Positions 1-5,066 of a stretch of DNA of 7,528 nt are shown here, in pieces; the first letter of the stretch is position 1, and every line of letters begins with the position of its first letter. The notes below the pieces were generated by a model that saw only the letters and a list, made by a program, of their open reading frames with translations, made no database searches and had not been told where the DNA came from. The DNA comes from Caldifarciminota bacterium (lineage in GTDB: Bacteria; Hydrothermota; Tepidihabitantia; Tepidihabitantales; Tepidihabitantaceae), in the NCBI GenBank assembly GCA_903908785.1, contig CAIVTL010000338.1:1-7528 (forward strand), written 5' to 3'. A program made the position numbers and the translations under genes.

Positions 1-6
1 CGCTGA
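1..6 (+). CDS. Last codons of an upstream gene (partial)
   Basis: A TGA at 4-6 shares its A with the ATG of the next gene, giving a TGATG overlap typical of translationally coupled operon genes. Read in frame from position 1 this is one sense codon and a stop. The identity cannot be seen. In BatA-type operons the preceding gene is often a DUF58 protein following a MoxR ATPase, but that is inference from family context only. Confidence 0.35.
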   Translation, partial: R

Positions 7-1913
7 TGGGCTTCCTGGCACCCTCTCTTCTGCCGCTCGCCGCTCTGGCCGCAATCCCGATTGCCATCCACATCCTCAGCCGGCTGCGGCTGAAGCGCGC
101 GGACTTTCCGTCGCTGCTGCTGCTCACTACCGCCCGGCGCGAGCGGTTCTCGTGGCTCCGGCTCAAGGAACTACTGCTGCTCATCTTCCGCACGCTCGCG
201 CTGCTCGGGCTGCTGCTTGCTTTGGCCCGGCCGTTTGTGCGACACCGCCTGCCCGGACTTGGCCGGGCGAACGACATGGTTATCGTATTGGACGACTCGT
301 ACAGCATGTCGCGGCCGTGGCAATGGCAGCAAGCGCTGACCGTGGCGCACGACCTTGTCAGTTCGTTGGGACCGGGCCGGAGGGCAGCGCTCGCCACGGC
401 CAGTGACCAGTTACCAGTTGCCAGTTTCCAGTGGCGGACGGCGAGGGAACTGCTGCCGCTACTCGATTCGCTCAAGCCGTCGTTCACTGGGACGGTGCTG
501 GAACCGGCGCTGAGGCGCGCCGTTGAACTGGCGAAACCGGCGCACGCCGAGGTCGCGGTCGTGACCGACCTGCAGGCACGCGCGATGCCCTCGGATTGGC
601 AGCCGCCGGCTGACGTATCGGTCTTGCTCGTCGGTGTCGCCGCACCGGATGGCGACAACACGGGCATCACGCGGCTCTACACCGAAGACCGCTTCCCGGT
701 CGCGGGCCGGGCCACGCGCATCAAGGCGGACTTTGCGAACTACGGCCCGACCCCGGCCACCCGCACCGCGGTCCTGACCCTCGACAACCGCCGCGAAGAG
801 CAGGCCGTCGCCATCAAGCCGCATGCCTCCGCGACCGTGACCTTTGAGGCCGCTCTCGCCGACTCCGGGTATCATGTTGCCGAGGTGGCACTGCGCGGCG
901 ATTCGCTGGAGCCGGACAACGCGCGCTGGCTCGCGGTCTATCAGCCGCGGCGGCTCTCCGTACTCGTGGTGGAATCACCCGCCGCGCCTGCCCGGTACCT
1001 GGCCGACGCCTTGGGTACAGACTCGTCTTCTATCTTCGGCGTAACCGTCATCCCGGCGTCCGAGTTCGGCCGCTATGACCCGCGCCGGTTCGCCACGGTC
1101 GTCATCACTGACGCGGCCGCGCTTGCCCGCTCGGACTGGACCCGGCTTGGGTTCTCCCTTCAATCCGGCGGCTCTGCCCTGGTCATGTTCGGCGCGCCGC
1201 CTTCCGACTCATCGCTGCTCGCCGGCCGCATCCGGTTCCGCGGGTTGGCCCGGCCCACCGGGTTCGTTTCCGTCGCGTCGGTAGACACAACTCACCCGGT
1301 GCTGGAAATTCTGAAGACTACCGACCTGTCGGCGGCGCGTTTCTTTGCCCACGCGCGGCTGGACCCGGGCGCGGGCCGGGTCATGGCCCGCCTTTCCGAC
1401 GGTGAGCCGCTGATGATTGATTCTGAAGACGGTCGGCTCATCACCTGGGCGTTCACTGCCGAACCGGAGTTCACCGACCTCGTGTTCAAGGCCGCATTCG
1501 TGCCCCTGCTCCACCGGACCCTGCTCTACCTTGCGAGCACGCCGCTGCGTTCAGAATACGTGGTCGGAGATACGATTCGCGCGCCGGTCGCGGGTTCGGG
1601 ACCGGTCACGGTCTCAACGCCCGGCGGCCGCGTTCTCGCAACGCCGGAACCGGGAACGGGCCGGCCCGAAGCAGTACTCACGCAGACCGGGAAGCCGGGC
1701 GTCTATCGCGTCGCCGACCGGCCGTACGCAGTCAATGTCCTCGCCGCCGAAGGCGACCTGGCCCAGGCCCCAGCCGACGCGCTCAGGAAGCAGGGCTACC
1801 AAGTCTCTCGCAATTCGCAACTCGCAACTCGCAACTCGTCTGACCTTGCCCCGGCCTTGCTCTGGCTCGCCGCGTTCGCCTTTGCCGCGGAACTGCTCCT
1901 GCTCGCTCTGTAG
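6..1913 (+). CDS. BatA-type VWA-domain membrane protein
   Basis: A 635-residue protein with the N-terminal double-membrane-segment region of the BatA family. A first hydrophobic segment lies at about 2-24, then the basic stretch LSRLRLKRADFPSL, then a second segment at about 54-75. A von Willebrand factor A domain follows at about 90-215. Its metal-ion site looks intact: D96-x-S98-x-S100 in VLDDSYS, a threonine in SFTGT at 159-163, and D188 in VVTDLQ. The middle (about 220-310) looks like a beta-sandwich of CARDB type. The region around 470-510, with LITWAFTAEPEFTDLVF then a segment ending in LLHRTLLYLA, matches the usual C-terminal half. A last membrane helix is at about 614-635. Family members are membrane-anchored with the VWA domain exposed outside the cytoplasm and usually act with MoxR ATPases and DUF58 proteins; substrate and role are generally unknown. 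Two heptanucleotide arrays are translated in frame (residues 132-143 and 601-612). The start is supported by the TGATG overlap. Confidence 0.9.
   Translation: MGFLAPSLLPLAALAAIPIAIHILSRLRLKRADFPSLLLLTTARRERFSWLRLKELLLLIFRTLALLGLLLALARPFVRHRLPGLGRANDMVIVLDDSYSMSRPWQWQQALTVAHDLVSSLGPGRRAALATASDQLPVASFQWRTARELLPLLDSLKPSFTGTVLEPALRRAVELAKPAHAEVAVVTDLQARAMPSDWQPPADVSVLLVGVAAPDGDNTGITRLYTEDRFPVAGRATRIKADFANYGPTPATRTAVLTLDNRREEQAVAIKPHASATVTFEAALADSGYHVAEVALRGDSLEPDNARWLAVYQPRRLSVLVVESPAAPARYLADALGTDSSSIFGVTVIPASEFGRYDPRRFATVVITDAAALARSDWTRLGFSLQSGGSALVMFGAPPSDSSLLAGRIRFRGLARPTGFVSVASVDTTHPVLEILKTTDLSAARFFAHARLDPGAGRVMARLSDGEPLMIDSEDGRLITWAFTAEPEFTDLVFKAAFVPLLHRTLLYLASTPLRSEYVVGDTIRAPVAGSGPVTVSTPGGRVLATPEPGTGRPEAVLTQTGKPGVYRVADRPYAVNVLAAEGDLAQAPADALRKQGYQVSRNSQLATRNSSDLAPALLWLAAFAFAAELLLLAL
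400..434 (+). repeat. In-frame heptad array, CCAGTNN x5
   Basis: Five perfect-length 7-bp units share the core CCAGT and end in GA, TA, TG, TT and GG, so no two units are identical. The array lies wholly inside the VWA coding sequence and encodes residues 132-143 (ASDQLPVASFQW) without a stop. The same core and orientation recur in the non-coding array at 2483-2517. Confidence 0.9.
1807..1841 (+). repeat. In-frame heptad array, CTCGCAA x5
   Basis: Units are CTCGCAA, TTCGCAA, CTCGCAA, CTCGCAA and the degenerate CTCGTCT. The array is translated as SRNSQLATRNSS (residues 601-612), a polar segment placed just before the C-terminal membrane helix. Because 7 bp is not a codon multiple, the peptide has a seven-residue period set by 21 bp. 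Confidence 0.9.
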
Positions 1914-1919
1914 AGCGAG
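1902..1919 (+). other. Perfect inverted repeat over the VWA-gene stop codon
   Basis: CTCGCTCT (1902-1909) and AGAGCGAG (1912-1919) are perfect reverse complements separated by GT; realistically this is a 7-bp stem with a TGTA loop. The TAG stop at 1911-1913 lies in the loop and 3' arm. There is no T-run after it, so it is not a classical intrinsic terminator. It could act as a 3'-end stabiliser or a weak terminator for either convergent gene. Confidence 0.6.
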
Positions 1920-1920
1920 A

Positions 1921-1962
1921 GTCAGGGGTTAGGAGGTAGGAGGTAGAAGGTAGGACGTAGGG
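1921..1962 (+). repeat. Intergenic heptad array, GGTAGGA family
   Basis: Six 7-bp units run GTCAGGG, GTTAGGA, GGTAGGA, GGTAGAA, GGTAGGA, CGTAGGG. The array lies between the convergent VWA gene and the small hypothetical gene. No ORF or promoter is seen in it. Confidence 0.85.
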
Positions 1963-1992
1963 ACTGGGAGCAAAGGGTCGGAGTTGTTGGCT

Positions 1993-2026
1993 GCGTCTAG
2001 CTGCTAACTGCTAACTGCTAACTTTA
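1993..2026 (+). repeat. Heptad array, ACTGCTA family, reaching a stop codon
   Basis: Units GCGTCTA, GCTGCTA, ACTGCTA, ACTGCTA are followed by the partial unit ACTTTA. The last partial unit contains TTA at 2024-2026, which is the TAA stop of the minus-strand hypothetical gene, so the array abuts the end of that reading frame. Together with the array at 1921-1962 it fills most of the 110-bp spacer. Confidence 0.8.
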
Positions 2027-2395
2027 GAGGTAGACGCCGGTGCGAAGGTAGTTGACGTAGCGCTGGAAGATGGTCTCGTCTTCCAGCAGAGCCACGCGAG
2101 CGATGACTACGGTGGCGGCCTCGGCGTTGACCTTCAGGCCGTAGGCCTGGTGACCGGGTTCGCGCACCGTGAACCCGACATCGTAGACCTCCTCGGCCTT
2201 CTGGTAGCCCCGGCCGGTCACCTGCTCAAGGAACCATGACAGGTTATCGGCAACCGCGCCGAGCACCACGATTGACTGCAGTTGCGGCCGCATGGGAATC
2301 CTGATGACCTCGCCGCCGGACGCGCGTGCGTCAACGACGGTGGCTCGGTCGGTGTCAACGAACTGGCGCAGTGTGTTAAGCGAGGACAGTTCCAT
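2024..2395 (-). CDS. Hypothetical protein, 123 aa
   Basis: I do not recognise this protein. From the ATG at 2395 it is 123 residues, starting MELSSLNTLRQF and ending RYVNYLRTGVYL. There is no signal peptide, no clear membrane segment and no cysteine. Alternating hydrophobic stretches (GEVIRIPM at 28-35, SIVVLGAV at 41-48, ATVVIARVALL at 94-104) and a likely helix at about 50-60 suggest a small soluble alpha/beta protein. The in-frame codons upstream (to 2452) would place the coding start inside the promoter, so the ATG at 2395 is preferred: a TTGACA/TAAATT promoter ends eight bases before it. No Shine-Dalgarno sequence precedes it, so a leaderless mRNA is likely. It stands alone, convergent with the VWA gene and 305 bp downstream of the M20 gene on the same strand. 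A good promoter, a full-length frame and GC-rich codons argue that it is real. Confidence 0.75.
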   Translation of the reverse strand: MELSSLNTLRQFVDTDRATVVDARASGGEVIRIPMRPQLQSIVVLGAVADNLSWFLEQVTGRGYQKAEEVYDVGFTVREPGHQAYGLKVNAEAATVVIARVALLEDETIFQRYVNYLRTGVYL

Positions 2396-2403
2396 CGGGG
2401 AAT

Positions 2404-2431
2404 AATTTACTATTGCCGGGCGGCATGTCAA
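2404..2431 (-). promoter_or_regulatory. Sigma70-type promoter of the 123-aa gene
   Basis: On the minus strand TTGACA (2431-2426) and TAAATT (2409-2404) are separated by 16 bp. The -10 box ends eight bases before the ATG at 2395, so transcription should start at or within a base or two of the start codon. The AT-rich -10 stands out against GC-rich surroundings. The 11 bases CCCGGCTTGAC around the -35 are repeated at the M20 promoter. Confidence 0.7.
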
Positions 2432-2482
2432 GCCGGGAAGGCATCTGGGCAAATCCGAAACTCCAGACCCCGCGGCTGCGCG

Positions 2483-2517
2483 CGAGTTTCCAGTTGCCAG
2501 TTCCCAGTTTCCAGTCA
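2483..2517 (+). repeat. Intergenic heptad array, CCAGTNN family
   Basis: Degenerate first unit CGAGTTT, then CCAGT followed by TG, TC, TT and CA. It has the same family and orientation as the in-frame array at 400-434. It is the first of five arrays in the spacer between the M20 gene and the 123-aa gene. Confidence 0.85.
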
Positions 2518-2552
2518 GCGGATAGCGGTAAGCGGTGAGCCGTCAGCGGTTG
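2518..2552 (+). repeat. Intergenic heptad array, GCGGTNA family
   Basis: Five units, GCGGATA, GCGGTAA, GCGGTGA, GCCGTCA and GCGGTTG, begin on the base after the previous array, so the two form 70 bp in a continuous 7-bp phase while changing consensus. The following 35 bases (2553-2587) carry only a weak CTG-led periodicity. Confidence 0.85.
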
Positions 2553-2587
2553 AATCTGCGTCATCTGCCCGACCTGTGCGCGAAAAC

Positions 2588-2608
2588 GTGAATGGTGACT
2601 AGTGAAAG
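2588..2608 (+). repeat. Short heptad array, GTGANNN x3
   Basis: Three units, GTGAATG, GTGACTA and GTGAAAG. It is short enough that alone it would be weak; its position in a run of heptad arrays supports it. Confidence 0.6.
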
Positions 2609-2613
2609 GCGGC

Positions 2614-2641
2614 TTCGGGCTTCACAATTCTCTATTCTCCT
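2614..2641 (+). repeat. Short heptad array, TTCNCNN x4
   Basis: Units TTCGGGC, TTCACAA, TTCTCTA and TTCTCCT share the leading TTC. The array is degenerate and supported mainly by context. Confidence 0.5.
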
Positions 2642-2662
2642 ATGCAGGTTCCGCCTCGGGCA

Positions 2663-2697
2663 TTTTGACTCTTGATATTTGCCTTTTGACTTGCGTC
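2663..2697 (+). repeat. Heptad array, TTTTGAC family
   Basis: Units TTTTGAC, TCTTGAT, ATTTGCC, TTTTGAC and TTGCGTC, 35 bp, ending three bases before the stop codon of the M20 gene (2703-2701 on the minus strand). It is AT-rich and includes two TTGAC copies, but no suitable -10 box or gene follows, so I do not call promoters here. Confidence 0.7.
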
Positions 2698-2700
2698 TGC

Positions 2701-3948
2701 CTACGCTCCCGGTTCCTGCCCCATCAGATGGGCGTAGACCACCGCGTTGCCCACCATGCTGGCGATGACCGAGTACTCGTCGGGCTTGTGGGCCCGGCCT
2801 TCGTTGCGGCCCCAGACCACGGCCGGAATCCCGCGCCGACGAAACAGCGCCGCGACCGTGCCGCCGCCGATTCCGCGCGTGAACGGCTCGCCGCCGTACA
2901 CGTCTCGGACCGCCTTTGCCAGCATCCGGACAATCGGCGCATCGGGTGAAGTCGGCGGCGCCGCCTGCGCCATCTGGACCGTCTCGACCTTCACTTCGAC
3001 TCGGGACTCGGCCGCGACCTCGGCGGCAATCCGCTTCATATCCTCAATCAAATCGGTCAGCTCGTACTGCGGCAGCATCCGGCAGTCGAAGTAGAATACG
3101 TCCTCAGCCGGAATCGTATTGATATTAGGAACGTTCGCTTCCTTCTTGGTCGGCTCTATCGTTGAGACCGGCGGCGAGAACAGGCCGTCCTCCGCGTTGT
3201 ACAGTTCATGCAGGCGCTCGTCGAGCCGCACCAGCAGGCGCGCGCCGGCCCGGTGCGCGTTGTTGCCGTGATGGGGAGTGGAGCCATGCGCCTGCCGGCC
3301 GAGCGTCGTGAACTTCACCCATGCAATCGATTTCTCCGCCACTTCCAGCAGCGTGCCCGCTTCGTTGCCGGCGTCCGGCACGACCACGAGGTCCTCGGGC
3401 CGACACAGGTCGTGGTGTTCAAGCAACCAGCCCACGCCGTAATCCGAACCGTTCTCTTCGTCCGCGACCAGCATCAGGATGACGTCGGTCTGAGGCGCGA
3501 GCCCAAGGTCAAGCAATGCCTTGACCGCGAAGCACGAAGCCACCATCTCCTGCTGATTGTCTTCGGTGCCTCGGCCGTAGATGCGGCCGTTCTCAACCCG
3601 TGCCTCGAAAGGGTCGCTCTGCCAGATGTCCCTCGGACCGGGCGGCACCACATCAATGTGCGTCATCAGCCAAAGCGCGGGTCGCTGCTTCCGGCCTTTG
3701 ACCCGGGCGGTCAGGCTGGGTCGATAACCGCAGGGAGCCGAGTGGTCCGGCGCCCGGTACTCGGTGACCTCAAGCCCCCACGACCGCAGGAGCCCCGACA
3801 GGTACTCGACCTTGGCTTTCTCGCCGTCGCCGCCTGATACCGGGCTGATTGCCGGCAACGCGACCAGTCTGCGCTGCATCTCAATCATCTCCGGCTCAAG
3901 CCGACCAATCCGCTCCTTGATTGTCGCAAACTGAGTACTATCCCACAT
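2701..3948 (-). CDS. M20-family metallopeptidase/deacylase
   Basis: A 415-residue zinc-dependent hydrolase of the M20 (DapE/ArgE/carboxypeptidase) family, with no signal peptide, so probably cytoplasmic. The two-metal site is complete: H97 and catalytic D99 in MTHIDVVPPG, bridging D130 in GRGTEDNQQ, catalytic E164 and metal E165 in VADEENGSD, D192 in VPDAGNEAG, and H387 in RAHKPDEYS. The lid domain (about 206-325) carries H221 in RQAHGSTP. The GRGTEDNQQ form resembles the M20 hydrolases often loosely named diaminopimelate or succinyl-diaminopimelate enzymes. The substrate cannot be read from sequence; a dipeptidase or N-acyl amino acid deacylase are both possible, and no lysine or arginine pathway genes lie nearby. 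The ATG at 3948 is chosen over the GTG at 3951 because AAAGGAG sits five bases before the ATG and only two before the GTG. It is transcribed divergently from ybbR. Confidence 0.92.
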   Translation of the reverse strand: MWDSTQFATIKERIGRLEPEMIEMQRRLVALPAISPVSGGDGEKAKVEYLSGLLRSWGLEVTEYRAPDHSAPCGYRPSLTARVKGRKQRPALWLMTHIDVVPPGPRDIWQSDPFEARVENGRIYGRGTEDNQQEMVASCFAVKALLDLGLAPQTDVILMLVADEENGSDYGVGWLLEHHDLCRPEDLVVVPDAGNEAGTLLEVAEKSIAWVKFTTLGRQAHGSTPHHGNNAHRAGARLLVRLDERLHELYNAEDGLFSPPVSTIEPTKKEANVPNINTIPAEDVFYFDCRMLPQYELTDLIEDMKRIAAEVAAESRVEVKVETVQMAQAAPPTSPDAPIVRMLAKAVRDVYGGEPFTRGIGGGTVAALFRRRGIPAVVWGRNEGRAHKPDEYSVIASMVGNAVVYAHLMGQEPGA

Positions 3949-3953
3949 CACCG

Positions 3954-3960
3954 CTCCTTT
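3954..3960 (-). promoter_or_regulatory. Ribosome binding site of the M20 gene
   Basis: AAAGGAG on the minus strand lies five bases before the ATG at 3948. It decides the start between adjacent GTG and ATG codons, and it is the only clear Shine-Dalgarno site at a gene start in the window. Confidence 0.75.
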
Positions 3961-3971
3961 GGCTTTGGGTT

Positions 3972-4006
3972 CTCATCGCTCATCACTCATCGCTCATCAT
4001 TCATTA
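3972..4006 (+). repeat. Heptad array, CTCATCR family, in the M20 leader
   Basis: Units CTCATCG, CTCATCA, CTCATCG, CTCATCA and TTCATTA, 35 bp. On the minus strand it falls inside the predicted 5' leader of the M20 mRNA, where the units read as (T/C)GATGAG and supply several ATG codons. Confidence 0.9.
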
Positions 4007-4023
4007 CTGTGCCGCCACCCCCT

Positions 4024-4052
4024 ATGATTCTCAAAAACGCGCTGCGAGTCAA
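4024..4052 (-). promoter_or_regulatory. Promoter of the M20 gene
   Basis: On the minus strand TTGACT (4052-4047), a 17-bp spacer and AATCAT (4029-4024). This predicts a start near 4017 and a leader of about 70 bases before the ATG at 3948. The -10 is only a 4/6 match. The -35 lies 12 bp from the -35 of the divergent ybbR promoter. Confidence 0.55.
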
Positions 4053-4064
4053 GCCGGGCACTGA

Positions 4065-4092
4065 TTGACAGACGCCATCCAGCAACTAACAT
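4065..4092 (+). promoter_or_regulatory. Promoter of ybbR-tsaD
   Basis: TTGACA (4065-4070), 16-bp spacer, TAACAT (4087-4092). The -10 ends six bases before the ATG at 4099, so the transcript should begin at the start codon. No purine-rich ribosome binding site is present. It probably also serves tsaD, for which no promoter is seen. Confidence 0.6.
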
Positions 4093-4098
4093 ACACTG

Positions 4099-5010
4099 AT
4101 GTCTCAAGTACTCCGGTTCCTTACCCGCGACCTCTCGCTCAAGATAGTCGCCCTGTTCATCGCCGGGTTCTTCTGGGTAATCGCGGTCCTCGACCGGACA
4201 TACGACGTGCGGGTCGTGGTTCCGATCGCGGCGGCCACGTCTGACACGAAGCGGGTCATACCGGACATCGACGTGAAGAACGCGGTCGTGACGCTCGAAG
4301 GCAAGGGCCGGGACCTGCTTGGCGTGAAACCCCGGCAGCTCGCGTTCCGGCTGGAAATCCCTGACGGCAAGGTCGGCACTCGCCAAATCCAGCTCTCCCC
4401 GGCCGCGCTCAAGCTCCCGCCGGACGTGCGGGTCCGGGCGCTGGACCCGGAGAACGTCGAACTGAAGCTTAGCGCCGCCGCCTACCGCATGGTCGGCGTG
4501 CAGGTTCCGACCCGGGGCCAGCCCGCCAGCGGTACCGCGCTGTCGGTCAACGAACCGCCGGCCCAGGTGAAACTGTCCGGCACCGATGAGGACGTAAAGC
4601 TCGCGGCCGCGGTCACGACCGAGACGCTCGACCTTGCCACTGTCACCGAGCCGGGCCACCGCCGCCTGAAGGTCATCCCGCCGGAGGGTGGTCGGTATAC
4701 AGTGGAGCCGGAATCGGTTGACGTCGTTATCGCGCTGGAAAAGGAAGCCGCGCGGATATTCCTCGGCCTGCCGGTCAAGGTCGTGGCGCCCGACGCCCGA
4801 CACGCGGAGGTCGACCCGGTCGAGGCGCAGATTGCCGTGGCCGGCCCGGCATCGAGAATCGGCTCGCTCAAGCAGTCGGACATCACGGCCCAGATAAAGG
4901 TCTCCGGCCTGGGGCCGGGCGACTACCAACTCGCCGCGGAAATCTCGCTGCCGCCGGGCTTCCACCTGGTCAAGTGTGAACCCCAACTCTTTGACGTCAC
5001 CGTCAAATAG
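4099..5010 (+). CDS. YbbR-domain (CdaR-like) membrane protein
   Basis: A 303-residue protein with the hallmark YbbR start: a short cytoplasmic tail, then LSLKIVALFIAGFFWVIAV at about 12-30 as the single membrane anchor. About three YbbR beta domains follow (roughly 34-125, 130-214 and 218-303), each ending in a stretch like the LPPGFHLVKCEPQLFDVTVK that closes the protein. In Firmicutes the relative CdaR binds and modulates the diadenylate cyclase CdaA, which makes cyclic di-AMP; family members elsewhere are uncharacterised. Here the upstream neighbour is a divergent peptidase and the downstream neighbour is tsaD, so the usual cdaA and glmM partners are not adjacent. The ATG at 4099 is fixed by the promoter ending six bases before it and by the intact anchor directly after it. 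There is no Shine-Dalgarno site. Confidence 0.88.
   Translation: MSQVLRFLTRDLSLKIVALFIAGFFWVIAVLDRTYDVRVVVPIAAATSDTKRVIPDIDVKNAVVTLEGKGRDLLGVKPRQLAFRLEIPDGKVGTRQIQLSPAALKLPPDVRVRALDPENVELKLSAAAYRMVGVQVPTRGQPASGTALSVNEPPAQVKLSGTDEDVKLAAAVTTETLDLATVTEPGHRRLKVIPPEGGRYTVEPESVDVVIALEKEAARIFLGLPVKVVAPDARHAEVDPVEAQIAVAGPASRIGSLKQSDITAQIKVSGLGPGDYQLAAEISLPPGFHLVKCEPQLFDVTVK
4990..5007 (+). other. Perfect inverted repeat before the ybbR stop codon
   Basis: TTTGACG (4990-4996) and CGTCAAA (5001-5007) pair perfectly around a TCAC loop. The TAG stop at 5008-5010 follows at once. There is no T-run, and tsaD is probably cotranscribed, so a terminator is unlikely; a role in coupling or mRNA processing is possible. 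Confidence 0.55.
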
Positions 5011-5026
5011 CCGGGTCGGAATCCGC

Positions 5027-5066
5027 ACCACTGGAACACTTGACCACTAGACCACTGGACCACTCT
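5027..5066 (+). repeat. Octamer array, ACCACTNG x5, across the tsaD start
   Basis: Five 8-bp units, ACCACTGG, AACACTTG, ACCACTAG, ACCACTGG and ACCACTCT. This is the only period-8 array seen; the others have period 7. It contains the TTG at 5040 and continues through codon 9 of the tsaD frame. Confidence 0.85.

Noticed and set aside
2602..2625. Possible terminator hairpin GTGAA...TTCAC after the M20 gene
   Set aside because: Only five outer pairs form, inner bases mismatch, and no T-run follows on either strand.
2665..2691. TTGACT boxes in the TTTTGAC array as promoters
   Set aside because: No TANNNT box lies 16-18 bp downstream and no plus-strand gene follows; the boxes are simply repeat units.
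2483..2697. CRISPR-like array
   Set aside because: The units are 7 bp with no spacers and change consensus from block to block, and no cas gene is present.
2282..2949. Plus-strand frames across the repeat spacer (2282-2602, 2602-2949)
   Set aside because: They run through heptad repeats and antisense to real genes, with no promoter, ribosome site or family motif.
3208..3837. Plus-strand frame of 209 codons opposite the M20 gene
   Set aside because: It overlaps the catalytic core of a well-supported peptidase in antisense and shows no recognisable motif.
3997..5031. Minus-strand frame of 344 codons opposite ybbR
   Set aside because: It is antisense to a gene with clear family motifs and a membrane anchor; its translation is rich in Arg, Asp and Gly with no fold-like pattern, as expected from GC-rich third positions.
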